A stretch of 64,000 nucleotides of DNA from Sphingomonas canadensis (GTDB taxonomy: Bacteria > Pseudomonadota > Alphaproteobacteria > Sphingomonadales > Sphingomonadaceae), in NCBI RefSeq assembly GCF_026013525.1, contig NZ_JAPDRA010000001.1, positions 1 to 64,000 of the forward strand, written 5' to 3'. Positions 8,379 through 17,307 of this stretch are shown here, in pieces (position 1 is the first letter of the stretch; every line of letters begins with the position of its first letter). The notes under the pieces were generated by a model. The model was not told where the DNA came from. It made no database searches and saw nothing but the letters and a program-made list of their open reading frames with translations. The translations under genes were made by a program, and so were the position numbers.

Positions 8379-9575
8379 TCAGATTTCCGCGGTCTCGACA
8401 TCGTAGCGGTAGAGCCAGTCGTAGCGCTCCGTGATCGGATCGCGGCTCCACTCGCTCTCCATATAGCGGATCGCGCCTTCCTCGGTGGCGAGCGCGGCCT
8501 CATGGAAGCGGCCGGTGTTGTCCTTGGCGCCGCGGACCATCTTGCTGGTCCGCTCGACGCGCGCGCCCTCATAGGCGCGCAGCGCCTCCTGCACGTCGTC
8601 GTATTTGTCGATGCAGCGGCCCAGCACCACGCCGTCCTCGATCGACATCACCGCGCCCTGCGCCAGGAACGGCAGCGTGGCATGGCAGGCGTCGCCGAGC
8701 AGCGTCGCGCGGCCCGTGGTCCATTGCTGGCGCGGCGTGCGTTCCATGAACGCCCATTTCATCACGGTGGGCGCGGCGTGGATCAGGGTCTGGACGTCCT
8801 CGTGCCAGCCCTTGAAATCATTGGCGCATTCCTCGATCGAGCCCTGCGCGTACCAGGATTCGACCTGCCAGTCGTCGCGCTCGATCGTGCCGATCATGTT
8901 CATGAGCTGGCCGCCGCGCAGCGGATAATTGACCATGTGCCCGCCCGGGCCGATCCAGGTCCAGCCGACCATCTGGCGCATATGTTCGGGCAGCCGCTCC
9001 ATCGGGATCACCGCGCGCCAGGCGATCATGCCGGTGAAGTTCGCCTCGTCATCGCCGAACAGCGCCTTGCGCACCGTGGACTTCACGCCATCGGCACCCA
9101 CCAGCACGTCGCCCGTGACGCGGCGCCCGCCGCCGAGCACCAGCGTGGCGGAATCGTCCGTCAGCTCGACATCCTCGACATGCGCGCCGAGATGCACCGC
9201 GTCCGGCTTCAGCGCGCGCACCGCATCGGCGAGCGTTCCCAGCAGGTCCGGGCGATAGACGGTGAGATAGGGATAGCCGTATTTCTCCACGGCCATCTTG
9301 CCCAGATCGAACATCTGCCACGAACGGCCGGTGCTCCACAGGCGGAATTCCTTGCGCCGCGGCTCGCACGATGCCTGGCGCAGCGCGTCGAACACGCCCA
9401 GCGCGTCCAGCGCGCGCGAACCGTTGGGGCTGATCTGAACCCCCGCGCCGACCTCGCCCAGCTCGGGCGCCTGTTCATATACCTCGACGTCATAGCCACG
9501 GCGCAGCAGCGACAGGGCGGCCGCCATGCCGCCGATGCCGCCGCCGGCGATCAGGATCTTGGGCGACTTGCTCAC
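8379..9575 (-). CDS. Class A FAD-dependent aromatic hydroxylase (3-hydroxybenzoate 6-hydroxylase/salicylate hydroxylase group)
   Basis: This 398-residue flavoprotein monooxygenase has the dinucleotide motif GGGIGG at 11-16, the DG motif GADGVKSTVR near 160-169 and the GD motif LLGDACHATLPFLAQGA near 292-308. These belong to single-component NAD(P)H hydroxylases of salicylate, 3-hydroxybenzoate or 6-hydroxynicotinate. Next to a gentisate dioxygenase-like gene, para-hydroxylation of a 3-hydroxybenzoate to a gentisate is the most economical role, but this is inference. The start is GTG at 9575 with CTGGAG upstream. It is the third gene of the operon driven from operator B. Confidence 0.85.
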   Translation of the reverse strand: MSKSPKILIAGGGIGGMAAALSLLRRGYDVEVYEQAPELGEVGAGVQISPNGSRALDALGVFDALRQASCEPRRKEFRLWSTGRSWQMFDLGKMAVEKYGYPYLTVYRPDLLGTLADAVRALKPDAVHLGAHVEDVELTDDSATLVLGGGRRVTGDVLVGADGVKSTVRKALFGDDEANFTGMIAWRAVIPMERLPEHMRQMVGWTWIGPGGHMVNYPLRGGQLMNMIGTIERDDWQVESWYAQGSIEECANDFKGWHEDVQTLIHAAPTVMKWAFMERTPRQQWTTGRATLLGDACHATLPFLAQGAVMSIEDGVVLGRCIDKYDDVQEALRAYEGARVERTSKMVRGAKDNTGRFHEAALATEEGAIRYMESEWSRDPITERYDWLYRYDVETAEI

Positions 9576-9618
9576 GCTCGGCTCCAGTTCGAATGAGGAA
9601 GGGGGAGTTTCGGGAAGA

Positions 9619-10557
9619 TCATGCGGGCTCGCTCCGCAGCCAGCCGAGCTTGCGCATCACCGGTTCGTCGGACACGCGCAGCAGCACCGCGCCCTCGCCG
9701 CTGAAGAAGCGGTGCGGGCGCCAGGCGGGAACGGCGATGGTGTCGCCGAACGCCCAGTCGAGCGTGGCGCCGTCGATCTCCGCCGTGCCGCTGCCCCGCA
9801 CGACCGCGAACACGGCGTTGGCGGTGGTGCGCACCGGCGCGGTCGCCTGGCCGGCGCCGATCCGGATCATGTGCAGCGCGATCGTGTCCAGCTCCGCCGG
9901 GCCGAGCGCGACGCTGGCCGAACCGCCCGCATCCGCGGCGGCATCCAGCTTCGCGGCCGTATCCTCCCAGCGGAAGGCGATCGGCGCGGCGTCGCACCAG
10001 CGCGGATCGGGCTCCACCCCGTCCGGGTGCGGTTCGTAGAACATCGGCTCCAGCAGATGCACCAGCGGCACATCGAGGAAGTCCATCCAATAGCATTCGG
10101 CGTCGCCATGGTTGGCGTGCGAATGCCAGGCCCAGCTCGGCGTCAGCAGCACGTCGCCGGGGCGCATCTCCACCTCCTGCCCGTCGACCACGGTAGAGGT
10201 GCCGCGCCCTTCCAGGATCAGCCGCAACGCATTGGGCGTGTGGCGATGCGCGCGCGCGGTCTCGCCCGGCTTGATCATCTGATAGGCGGCGACGATCGTC
10301 CGCACGGTCGAGTAGATATTGCCCTCGACCGGGTTGAACATCGTCAGGTTGCGGCGTTCGGCCTGGGTGGTGTCGATCAGCTCGCCCGCGCGATCGAGGA
10401 TCGGCTTGACCTCGGCATAGCGCCAGCGATGCGGCAGGAAGTTGCGCCGCGGCGCCGGCCACAGGGCGGGGAAGCGGCGGTGCCACCCCCCTTCCATGTT
10501 GAGGCCCGCGAAATCGCGGTACAGCGCCTCAAGGCCGGATTCGCGGGCGCCCGCCAT
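9619..10557 (-). CDS. Gentisate 1,2-dioxygenase-like cupin dioxygenase
   Basis: The 312-residue bicupin has its metal site in the N-terminal cupin: His104 and His106 in AHRHTPNALRLILEG and His145 in TPSWAWHSHAN. The second cupin (VFAVVRGSGTAEIDG) lacks such a site, as usual in gentisate, 1-hydroxy-2-naphthoate and salicylate dioxygenases. It cleaves the ring next to the carboxyl group to give a maleylpyruvate-type product. The protein is slightly shorter than typical gentisate dioxygenases (about 340). The start codon lies 1 bp after the hydrolase stop, showing tight coupling to the enzyme that would act next. Confidence 0.85.
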   Translation of the reverse strand: MAGARESGLEALYRDFAGLNMEGGWHRRFPALWPAPRRNFLPHRWRYAEVKPILDRAGELIDTTQAERRNLTMFNPVEGNIYSTVRTIVAAYQMIKPGETARAHRHTPNALRLILEGRGTSTVVDGQEVEMRPGDVLLTPSWAWHSHANHGDAECYWMDFLDVPLVHLLEPMFYEPHPDGVEPDPRWCDAAPIAFRWEDTAAKLDAAADAGGSASVALGPAELDTIALHMIRIGAGQATAPVRTTANAVFAVVRGSGTAEIDGATLDWAFGDTIAVPAWRPHRFFSGEGAVLLRVSDEPVMRKLGWLRSEPA

Positions 10558-10558
10558 C

Positions 10559-11449
10559 TCAGTGCTGCTTCACGATCTGGGGCACGTAGGATTCGGCGAA
10601 CACCTCCGTCATGCCCAGTTCGCCCTGCACCACATCGACGTTCATCTCGCCGACGTGATCGATCACGATGCGGATGCGATCGCCGTCCACCACCGGCCCC
10701 ACGCCCTCCGGCGTGCCGGTGGCGATGATGTCGCCCGGATAGAGCGTCATCACCGCCGAAGCGGTGGCGACCATGCCGGGGATGTCGAGCACCAGATCGC
10801 GGGTGTTGGCCGATTGGCGCAGGTCGCCGTTGACCCACAGCTTCATGTCGAGCTGGGCGGGATCGGGAACCGCGTCCGCGGTGACGATCCAGGGCCCGAC
10901 CGGGCAGAAGCTGTCATAGGCCTTGCGGAACACGCGCTCCTCGCGCCCGCGCACCACCATGTCGAGCAGGCAGGCATAGCCGAACACCACGTCGCGCCAG
11001 TCGTCGCGCGAAACCCCGCGGCATTCCTTGCCGATGATGATCGCCAGCTCGCTTTCGTGATGCACCTCGCGGCCCGGCACCGCGGGCAGCACCACCGGAT
11101 CGGCGGGGCCGGAAAGCGACGAATTCGGCTTCAGGAAGAAGCCCTGGTTGGTGGCGCGATACTGGGCCTGCATCTCGCGGCCGTGCGCGTGATAATTGAC
11201 CGGATAGGCGATCACCTTGTTCGGCCAGGGCACCGGCGTTTCCAGCCGCACCTGATCCAGCGGCGTCAGCGGCAGGGCGGGCAGCGCCGCCTCTATCCGC
11301 CCACGCAGATCCGGAAAGTCGCGGATCAGCCGCACCATGCCCATCGCGGGCCATTCCTGCGGATCGCAGCCGCACAGCGCGGTGATGTCGGCGATGCCGC
11401 CGTCCGTCACCACCCCCAGCCTTCCGCCATCAAATCGAGCGAGTCGCAT
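10559..11449 (-). CDS. Fumarylacetoacetate hydrolase-family protein (maleyl-/fumarylpyruvate hydrolase candidate)
   Basis: The 296-residue protein shows the FAH metal site Glu132 and Glu134 in HHESELAIIIGK and Asp163 in GYACLLDMVVRG, plus the C-terminal signature TGTPEGVGPV. In gentisate pathways, such enzymes hydrolyse maleyl- or fumarylpyruvate to pyruvate and maleate or fumarate. No glutathione-dependent isomerase gene lies nearby, which favours direct hydrolysis of the maleyl form. It is the first gene of the leftward operon hydrolase-dioxygenase-hydroxylase-CoA-transferase. Operator B ends only 12 bp before its ATG. Confidence 0.85.
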   Translation of the reverse strand: MRLARFDGGRLGVVTDGGIADITALCGCDPQEWPAMGMVRLIRDFPDLRGRIEAALPALPLTPLDQVRLETPVPWPNKVIAYPVNYHAHGREMQAQYRATNQGFFLKPNSSLSGPADPVVLPAVPGREVHHESELAIIIGKECRGVSRDDWRDVVFGYACLLDMVVRGREERVFRKAYDSFCPVGPWIVTADAVPDPAQLDMKLWVNGDLRQSANTRDLVLDIPGMVATASAVMTLYPGDIIATGTPEGVGPVVDGDRIRIVIDHVGEMNVDVVQGELGMTEVFAESYVPQIVKQH

Positions 11450-11461
11450 GCCACACCTGAA

Positions 11462-11513
11462 GTTCTGTAGAACAGAATAATGTTCTATTTAATGGATTGC
11501 GGCCGGAAATCAA
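11462..11513 (-). promoter_or_regulatory. Promoter and operator copy B (hydrolase-dioxygenase operon)
   Basis: On the minus strand, TTGATT (11508-11513) and TAAATA (11486-11491) are spaced 16 bp. The 25-bp operator at 11462-11486 reads AGAAC, N3, ATTCT, N7, AGAAC. It touches the -10 box and extends downstream, the position expected for a repressor. The overlapping TTCTGT/ACAGAA arms (11463-11477) form a perfect inverted repeat. Confidence 0.7.
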
Positions 11514-11622
11514 TGGCCGATGCGCGCAATCCGAATGCTTTCTGCCGGGCGGACGGCCGCGGAATCCGGGCGTCGAAAAGGGCGCGCCGGAGCCCGCCGC
11601 AGGCCGCCGGACGGCGCCGCGC

Positions 11623-11659
11623 AAAGAAAAAGGGCAGCCGGCCGCAAAGCCGGCTGCCC
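11623..11659 (-). terminator. Intrinsic terminator after the TonB receptor gene
   Basis: A perfect 11-bp stem (GGGCAGCCGGC at 11632-11642 pairing with 11649-11659) with a 6-base loop is followed on the minus strand by TTTTTCTTT. It lies 14 bp after the TonB receptor stop. Confidence 0.9.
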
Positions 11660-11673
11660 ATTCGAGGGAGAGG

Positions 11674-13986
11674 TTAGAACTTGGCGCGGAAGCGCGCGCC
11701 ATAGGTACGCGGCGGCGCGATATCCTGGCCGTTGTAGTTGTTGATGAACGGATATTGCTGCGTGCCGGTGTACACCGCCTCGTTGCCGATATTGCGCATG
11801 AAGAGCTGCACCGAATAACGGTCCTCGGGCGCGCGATAGGTCAGGCTGGCGTTGAACATGGCATAGCCCGGCGCCCGCGCGTTCTCCACGAACTCCGCGC
11901 TCAGCCAGCGCGACGAGGCGAACGACATCTCCGGCGAGAAATCGATCGTGCCGCCGTCGGCCAGATCGAAGCTGTGGTTGTAGCTGACGTTGCCCGACCA
12001 TTTGGGCGTGCGCGGAAGCTGGAAGCCGTTGCAGTTGATCGTCCAGAAGCCGGTCTGCGCCGTGCCGCCGGGGATCGCCGCAACCGGGCAGGCCGTGCGC
12101 GGCGAGGGATCGCCGGCGCGATAGTTGCGGTAGGTGAACTCCTTATACTCGCTGTCGGTATATTCGACGGCGAAGCGGAGCTGATCGTTGCTGGTCGGGA
12201 AGATCGTCAGATCGACGGTGCCGCCCTTGGCCGTGGCCTTGCCGGCGTTGAACAGCGACGAGACCTGCGCGCCGCCGCGATCGAGCGCGGAGAAATTCTC
12301 CTGCCGGTCGCGATAGTCCATGTAGAACAGCTCGGCGTTGAACTGGACGAGCCGGTCGAACAGGCGGTTCTTGGTGCCGATCGTATAGGCGGTCACCTCT
12401 TCCGGGCGATAGGGATCGAGATCGGCGTTGGACTGGCCGCCCGACTTGAAGCCGGTGACGACGCTTGCGTACATCAGGCTGCTCGCGCCCGCGTCGAACT
12501 CGACGCCCGCCTTGAAGTTGACGCGGTTCGCCTCGTAACGGCCCTTCACATTGGTGCCTCCGGAGGTGAGCAGCTCACAGCTCTGCCCCGGGCCGGTGCC
12601 GCCCGCGGTGCAGCCCGAGCTGCCCTTGAACGTATAGCGGTGCGCGTCGACCGTCTTGGTCTCGTTGGTGTAGCGCAGGCCGCCGGTCACGCGGAACGCA
12701 TCGGTCAGCGAATAGGTCAGCTCGCCGAACGCCGCATAGGAGCGGGTGTTGAGCTTCGCCACGAACGCGGTGTCGGACACGAAGCCCAGGCGGACGGCGT
12801 TGAAGCTGTCCTGGTCCTCGTTGAAGAAATAGCCGCCCACGACCCATTTCAGCGCGTCGTTGGCATTGCCCAGGCGCACCTCGACGGTCTGCGCGTCGGA
12901 GGTCGAGGGTTCGCCGGTGAAGGCGTTGACCGTGTTGAAATAGAGCGCCGGCATCGCCAGCGAGTCGATGCTCACCCGCTGATAGGCCGGGATCACGGTC
13001 AGCGTCGCCGGGCCGAGATCCCAGTCGAGATGGGCGTTGATGCCCCAGCTCTCCATGTTCTGGTACACCTTGCTCGTGTCGAGCGTGTAGATGCCCGGGG
13101 GAGCCGTGGTCTTGGCGATCAGCGCGTTGAGCGAGTCGTTGATCGAGGTCCAGCGATCGTCGGGAATGATCGGAACGGGCGTGGTGATGCCCGGCGCGTT
13201 CGGCGCGGTCGGCTCGTACACCACCTTGCCGGGGCCGCGGCCGCCGACCTTCTGATAGTTCAGGCCGACGCGCAGCGTCACCGCGTCAACCGGCTGCGTC
13301 TTGAACTGCAGGCGGAACGAGTGGTGCTTGTCGTCGTCGGTGCCGTCGCTGATGTAGCCATCGCGCGAAACGCCCTGGAACGATGCGCGCACCGCCGAAT
13401 TGTCGCCGATCGGAATGTTGATCGCGCCTTCGGCGTTGAACCCGTCATAGTTCTGGAAACCGGCGCTGACATAGCCTTCGAACGTGCCGAGGCGCGGCTG
13501 GACCGGGATGATGTTGAGCGCGCCGCCGGTGGCGTTGCGGCCATAGAGCGTGCCCTGCGGACCCTTCAGCACCTCGATGCGCTCGAGGTCGTAGAAGGTG
13601 CCCGCCACCCACTGGGTGCGCGCGGCGAAGACGCCGTCATAGCTCTGCGCCACCGCCGAGTTGCTGTAGCCGGTGGTCGAGAAATCGCCCGCGCCGCGGA
13701 TGTAGATCTGCAGCGCCGTGCCGCCCTGGCTGATCTGAACGCCGGGCGAGAGCCGCGCGATATCGGTCGCCTGCGACACGCCGGCCTTGTCCAGCTTGTC
13801 GGCGGAGAGGACGTCGATCGAGATCGCGGTCTTCTGGGCGCTTTCCTGGCGGAACTGCGCGGTGACGACGATTTCGCCGTCGGAATTGTTCGAGTCTTCC
13901 GCATCCTGCGCATAGGCCTGGATCGGCATCAGCGCGCCGATCGCGGCTCCGGCGAGGAGGCCGAAGGTACGGAAATGCTTGGTCAT
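11674..13986 (-). CDS. TonB-dependent outer-membrane receptor
   Basis: The 770-residue protein has a signal peptide ending near AYAQDAED, a TonB box-like segment EIVVTAQFRQES, a plug domain with IEVLKGPQGTLYGRNATGGALNII, and a long beta-barrel ending in the terminal aromatic F of RFRAKF. It belongs to the large sphingomonad group that imports aromatic and other hydrophobic compounds. ATG 13986 is preceded by GGAGGGG. Its promoter carries operator C, so it is probably induced with the degradation genes and imports their substrate. A strong terminator follows. The ligand cannot be read from the sequence. Confidence 0.9.
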   Translation of the reverse strand: MTKHFRTFGLLAGAAIGALMPIQAYAQDAEDSNNSDGEIVVTAQFRQESAQKTAISIDVLSADKLDKAGVSQATDIARLSPGVQISQGGTALQIYIRGAGDFSTTGYSNSAVAQSYDGVFAARTQWVAGTFYDLERIEVLKGPQGTLYGRNATGGALNIIPVQPRLGTFEGYVSAGFQNYDGFNAEGAINIPIGDNSAVRASFQGVSRDGYISDGTDDDKHHSFRLQFKTQPVDAVTLRVGLNYQKVGGRGPGKVVYEPTAPNAPGITTPVPIIPDDRWTSINDSLNALIAKTTAPPGIYTLDTSKVYQNMESWGINAHLDWDLGPATLTVIPAYQRVSIDSLAMPALYFNTVNAFTGEPSTSDAQTVEVRLGNANDALKWVVGGYFFNEDQDSFNAVRLGFVSDTAFVAKLNTRSYAAFGELTYSLTDAFRVTGGLRYTNETKTVDAHRYTFKGSSGCTAGGTGPGQSCELLTSGGTNVKGRYEANRVNFKAGVEFDAGASSLMYASVVTGFKSGGQSNADLDPYRPEEVTAYTIGTKNRLFDRLVQFNAELFYMDYRDRQENFSALDRGGAQVSSLFNAGKATAKGGTVDLTIFPTSNDQLRFAVEYTDSEYKEFTYRNYRAGDPSPRTACPVAAIPGGTAQTGFWTINCNGFQLPRTPKWSGNVSYNHSFDLADGGTIDFSPEMSFASSRWLSAEFVENARAPGYAMFNASLTYRAPEDRYSVQLFMRNIGNEAVYTGTQQYPFINNYNGQDIAPPRTYGARFRAKF

Positions 13987-14050
13987 ACGTATCCCCTCCA
14001 CTCCCTGAACGGGTTCGGCGCCACCCCCCGGGCAGGCGCCTTTTTTTGAT

Positions 14051-14103
14051 GTTCTATTGAACAGAACGATGTTCTTTTTATCGGATGTTTTGCCTTGTGT
14101 CAA
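14051..14103 (-). promoter_or_regulatory. Promoter and operator copy C (TonB receptor)
   Basis: On the minus strand, a consensus TTGACA (14098-14103) is 17 bp from TAAAAA (14075-14080). The operator at 14051-14075 reads AGAAC, N3, GTTCT, N7, AGAAC with all three half-sites perfect. It abuts the -10 box. Confidence 0.8.
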
Positions 14104-14139
14104 TCTTGAGGCCTGCGGCCCGGCCTGGGACGGCGGCAC

Positions 14140-14188
14140 TGGACAGGGGATGCGACTCATTTTAGAATAGCGTTCTATTTTTAAGGCT
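14140..14188 (+). promoter_or_regulatory. Promoter and operator copy D (carotenoid oxygenase)
   Basis: TGGACA (14140-14145) and TAGAAT (14163-14168) are spaced 17 bp. The -10 box contains the first operator half-site AGAAT; GTTCT follows after 3 bases. The third half-site (AGGCT) is degenerate. The oxygenase starts 60 bp downstream. Confidence 0.7.
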
Positions 14189-14247
14189 GCGTAAGATAAG
14201 CTGGCCGTAGGCGGCGGTTGCGAATCGCGCGATTAGGAGAGTCCGAA

Positions 14248-15720
14248 ATGACGACATTCCCCGAGACCCCCGCCTTCACCGGCTTCAACACGCCCTCGCG
14301 CGTCGAGGCGCAGGTCGGGGACCTGAACGTACACGGCACGATCCCGCCGGAGATGAACGGCGCCTTCTATCGCGTGCAGCCCGAGCATCAGTTCCCGCCC
14401 AAGCTGGGCGACGACATCGCCTTCAACGGCGACGGCATGATCTCGATGTTCCGTTTCAAGGACGGCAAGGTCGATTTCGTCCAGCGCTGGGCCAAGACCG
14501 ACAAGTGGAAGCTGGAGAATGCCGCCGGGCGCGCGGTGTTCGGCGCCTATCGCAACCCGCTGACCGACGATGAGGAGGTGAAGGGCAAGATCCGCGGCAC
14601 CGCCAACACCAACGCCTATATCCACGGCGGCCGGCTCTATGCGCTGAAGGAGGATTCGCCGCCACTGGTGATGGACGCGGTGACGCTGGAAACGCGCGGC
14701 TACACCGATTTCGAGGGCCGGATGACGGGCGAGACCTTCACCGCCCACCCCAAGACCGATCCGGTGACCGGCAACCTCTGCGGCTTCGGCTATGCCTCAA
14801 AGGGCGTGCTGACCCGCGACATGACCTATTACGAGATCAGCCCCGAGGGCGAGCTGCTCTACGACGTGTGGTTCGAAACGCCCTATTACTGCATGATGCA
14901 CGACTTCGCGATCACCGCGGATTATGCGCTGTTCTCCGTCATGCCGATGACGAGCAGTTGGGAGCGGCTGGCGGCGGGCAAGCCGCATTTCGGCTTCGAC
15001 ACCAGCCTGCCCACCTATCTGGCCGTCATGCCGCGCAAGCCGGGGACCACGGCCGAGGACATCCGCTGGTTCAAGGGCGGCAACTGCTTCACCGCGCATG
15101 TGATGAACGCCTGGCAGGAAGGATCGACGATCCACCTGGACCTGCCCGTGGCCGCCAACAGCATGATGCCGTTCTTCCCCGACATCAACGACAAGCCGTT
15201 CGATCCGGTGGCGGGCCAGACCTTCCTGACGCGCTGGACCGTCGACCTGAACCAGAATGAGGAGGAATATCGCTCCACCCGGCTTTCGGACATGATCGGC
15301 GAGTTCCCGCGGCTCGACGATCGCTATGCGGGCAGGAAATACCGCTATGGCTGGATGGTCGTGATCGATCCCTCGCAGCCGGTGGAGATGAAGGGCGGCA
15401 GCGCCGGCGGCTGGGTGATGAACACGCTGGGCCTGGTCGATCTGGAGACCGGCACGGAGCAGAAATGGTGGTGCGGCCCCGTTTCCAGCATCCAGGAGCC
15501 CTGCTTTGTCCCGCGCGCGCCCGATGCGGCGGAAGGCGACGGCTGGATCGTGATGGTGTGCAACCGGCTGGAGGAACGCGGCAGCGACCTGCTGATCTTC
15601 GAGGCGACCGAGATCGCCAAGGGGCCGATCGCGACGATCAACATCCCGGTGCGGCTGCGCTTCGGCCTGCACGGCAACTGGGCCGACGCCGACGCGATCC
15701 GCCCGCTCGAAGCCGCCTGA
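14248..15720 (+). CDS. Carotenoid oxygenase-family double-bond dioxygenase (lignostilbene dioxygenase/isoeugenol oxygenase type)
   Basis: The 490-residue protein has the four iron-binding histidines of the RPE65/carotenoid cleavage family: His167 (FTAHPK), His218 (MMHDFA), His284 (FTAHVMN) and His475 (GLHGNW). Length and the GLHGNW ending match bacterial lignostilbene-alpha,beta-dioxygenases and isoeugenol monooxygenase, which split a phenyl-conjugated double bond to aldehydes. ATG 14248 has AGGAGA upstream. Gene neighbours (aldehyde dehydrogenase, phenol hydroxylase, vanillyl-alcohol-type oxidases) fit phenylpropenoid or stilbene cleavage rather than carotenoids. It is transcribed from operator D, divergently from the TonB receptor. 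Confidence 0.88.
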   Translation: MTTFPETPAFTGFNTPSRVEAQVGDLNVHGTIPPEMNGAFYRVQPEHQFPPKLGDDIAFNGDGMISMFRFKDGKVDFVQRWAKTDKWKLENAAGRAVFGAYRNPLTDDEEVKGKIRGTANTNAYIHGGRLYALKEDSPPLVMDAVTLETRGYTDFEGRMTGETFTAHPKTDPVTGNLCGFGYASKGVLTRDMTYYEISPEGELLYDVWFETPYYCMMHDFAITADYALFSVMPMTSSWERLAAGKPHFGFDTSLPTYLAVMPRKPGTTAEDIRWFKGGNCFTAHVMNAWQEGSTIHLDLPVAANSMMPFFPDINDKPFDPVAGQTFLTRWTVDLNQNEEEYRSTRLSDMIGEFPRLDDRYAGRKYRYGWMVVIDPSQPVEMKGGSAGGWVMNTLGLVDLETGTEQKWWCGPVSSIQEPCFVPRAPDAAEGDGWIVMVCNRLEERGSDLLIFEATEIAKGPIATINIPVRLRFGLHGNWADADAIRPLEAA

Positions 15721-15775
15721 AACGCAAAGGGGGAGCGCCGTGGCGCCCCCCCCTTCCCGCGCGATGCGGGCAGCG

Positions 15776-15806
15776 AAAGGCCCCGGCGCGATCGCCGGGG
15801 CCTTTT
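15776..15806. terminator. Intrinsic terminator between convergent genes
   Basis: Perfect 13-bp arms (AAAGGCCCCGGCG at 15776-15788 pairing with 15793-15805) with the loop CGAT are followed by TTTT on the plus strand. It ends the oxygenase transcript and may also act on the convergent dehydrogenase transcript. Confidence 0.88.
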
Positions 15807-15813
15807 CCATTCC

Positions 15814-17241
15814 TCAGATCGGATAATGGCCCGGCTGGGTCTCGATCGTGATCCAGCGCAGCTCGGTGAAGCTGTCGATCCCCGCCCTGCCGCCGAAACG
15901 GCCATAGCCGGACGCCTTCACACCGCCGAACGGCATCTGCGCCTCGTCATGCACGGTCGGTCCGTTGACGTGGCAGATACCCGATTTGATCCGGCGCGCG
16001 ACGCCCAGCCCGCGCGCGGTATCGCGGGTGAAGACCGACGCCGACAGGCCATATTCGGTGTCGTTGGCCAGCTCGATCGCGTGCGCCTCGTCCCGCGCGC
16101 GGATCACGCCGACAACGGGGCCGAAGCTTTCGTCGCGGAACAGCTTCATGTCCGGCGTCACCTTGTCGATCACATGCGCGGGCATCAGCACGCCGTCCGC
16201 CGGGCCGCCCGTGAGCTGCACCGCGCCCGCGGCGAGCGCGTCGGCGATCAGCGACTGGCAATGCGCCACCGTCTTCAGGTCCACCACCGCGCCCAGCGGG
16301 GTGTTGCCCTGGCGCGGATCGCCCACCGCCATCGTCGCCACCTTGTCGCGGAACTTCGCGGCGAAGGCATCGGCCACCGCATCGACCACGATGATCCGTT
16401 CGGTCGACATGCAGATCTGGCCCTGGTTCATGAACGCGCCGAACGCCGCGGCCTTCACCGCTTCGTCCAGATCGGCGTCCTCCAGCACGATCAGCGGTGC
16501 CTTGCCGCCCAGCTCCAGCAGGCAGGGCTTGAGGTGACCGGCGGCGCGCTGGGCGATGATCCGGCCCACCGCGGTCGATCCGGTGAAGTTGATGCGGCGC
16601 ACCTCCGGCGCGTCGATCAGCGCGCCCACCACCGCGCCGGCATCCTGCGGCGCGTTGGTCACCACATTCACCACGCCTTCGGGGAAGCCGGCCTCGGCGA
16701 ACGCCTCGATGATCAGCGCATGGGTGCGCGGGCAGGTCTCGCTCGCCTTCAGGATCACGCTGTTGCCGCACGCCAGCGGCACCGCGATCGCGCGCACGCC
16801 CAGGATGATCGGCGCGTTCCACGGCGCGATGCCCAGGATCACGCCCACCGGCTCGCGCACCGCCATCGCGATACAGCCGGGCTTGTCGCTGGGGATCACT
16901 TCGCCGCTGATCTGGGTGGTCAGCGCCGCCGCCTCGCGCACCATCCCGGCGGCCAGCATCAGGTTGAACCGCGCCCAGCCCTCGGTCGCGCCGATCTCAC
17001 CCTTCATCGCGTCGACGAAGGCGTCCGCCCGCGCCTCAAGCGCCGCCGCGGCCTTGGCCAGCACCGCGCGGCGCGCGTTCGGCCCCATCGCCGCCCATGC
17101 CGGGAATGCCGCGCCCGCGCGCGCCGCGATCGCGGCCATGTCGCCCGCCTGCATCGCTTCCGCACGGGACGCTACTTCGCCGGTCAGCGGGTTCAGCCGT
17201 TCGAAGGTGGCTCCGGGGGCATTGGTGGTCAGGGTTGCCAT
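15814..17241 (-). CDS. Vanillin/salicylaldehyde dehydrogenase-type aldehyde dehydrogenase
   Basis: The 475-residue ALDH has PWNAP at 140-144, catalytic Glu243 in LELGGKAPL and Cys277 in NQGQICMSTER. The IC-M-STER pattern and HDEAQMPFGGVKASGYGRFGG near the C-terminus are typical of vanillin and salicylaldehyde dehydrogenases. It would oxidise the aryl aldehyde released by the neighbouring double-bond dioxygenase. ATG 17241 is chosen because GAGGAG precedes it; an upstream ATG at 17256 has no ribosome site. It has its own promoter and palindromic operator although the TetR gene lies just upstream on the same strand. Confidence 0.87.
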   Translation of the reverse strand: MATLTTNAPGATFERLNPLTGEVASRAEAMQAGDMAAIAARAGAAFPAWAAMGPNARRAVLAKAAAALEARADAFVDAMKGEIGATEGWARFNLMLAAGMVREAAALTTQISGEVIPSDKPGCIAMAVREPVGVILGIAPWNAPIILGVRAIAVPLACGNSVILKASETCPRTHALIIEAFAEAGFPEGVVNVVTNAPQDAGAVVGALIDAPEVRRINFTGSTAVGRIIAQRAAGHLKPCLLELGGKAPLIVLEDADLDEAVKAAAFGAFMNQGQICMSTERIIVVDAVADAFAAKFRDKVATMAVGDPRQGNTPLGAVVDLKTVAHCQSLIADALAAGAVQLTGGPADGVLMPAHVIDKVTPDMKLFRDESFGPVVGVIRARDEAHAIELANDTEYGLSASVFTRDTARGLGVARRIKSGICHVNGPTVHDEAQMPFGGVKASGYGRFGGRAGIDSFTELRWITIETQPGHYPI

Positions 17242-17256
17242 GGCTCGTCTCCTCAT

Positions 17257-17294
17257 TTTGCTATGCTATATAGCAAAGCTGAATGGTGCTGCAA
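17257..17294 (-). promoter_or_regulatory. Promoter and 21-bp palindromic operator of the aldehyde dehydrogenase
   Basis: Arms TTTGCTA (17257-17263) and TAGCAAA (17271-17277) are perfectly complementary across 7 bases, and enclose a nested GCTATATAGC. On the minus strand, TTGCAG (17289-17294) and TATATA (17267-17272) form a 16-bp-spaced promoter whose -10 lies within the palindrome. The adjacent TetR protein is a candidate ligand. Confidence 0.65.
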
Positions 17295-17307
17295 AGTAGC
17301 GCCGGGA

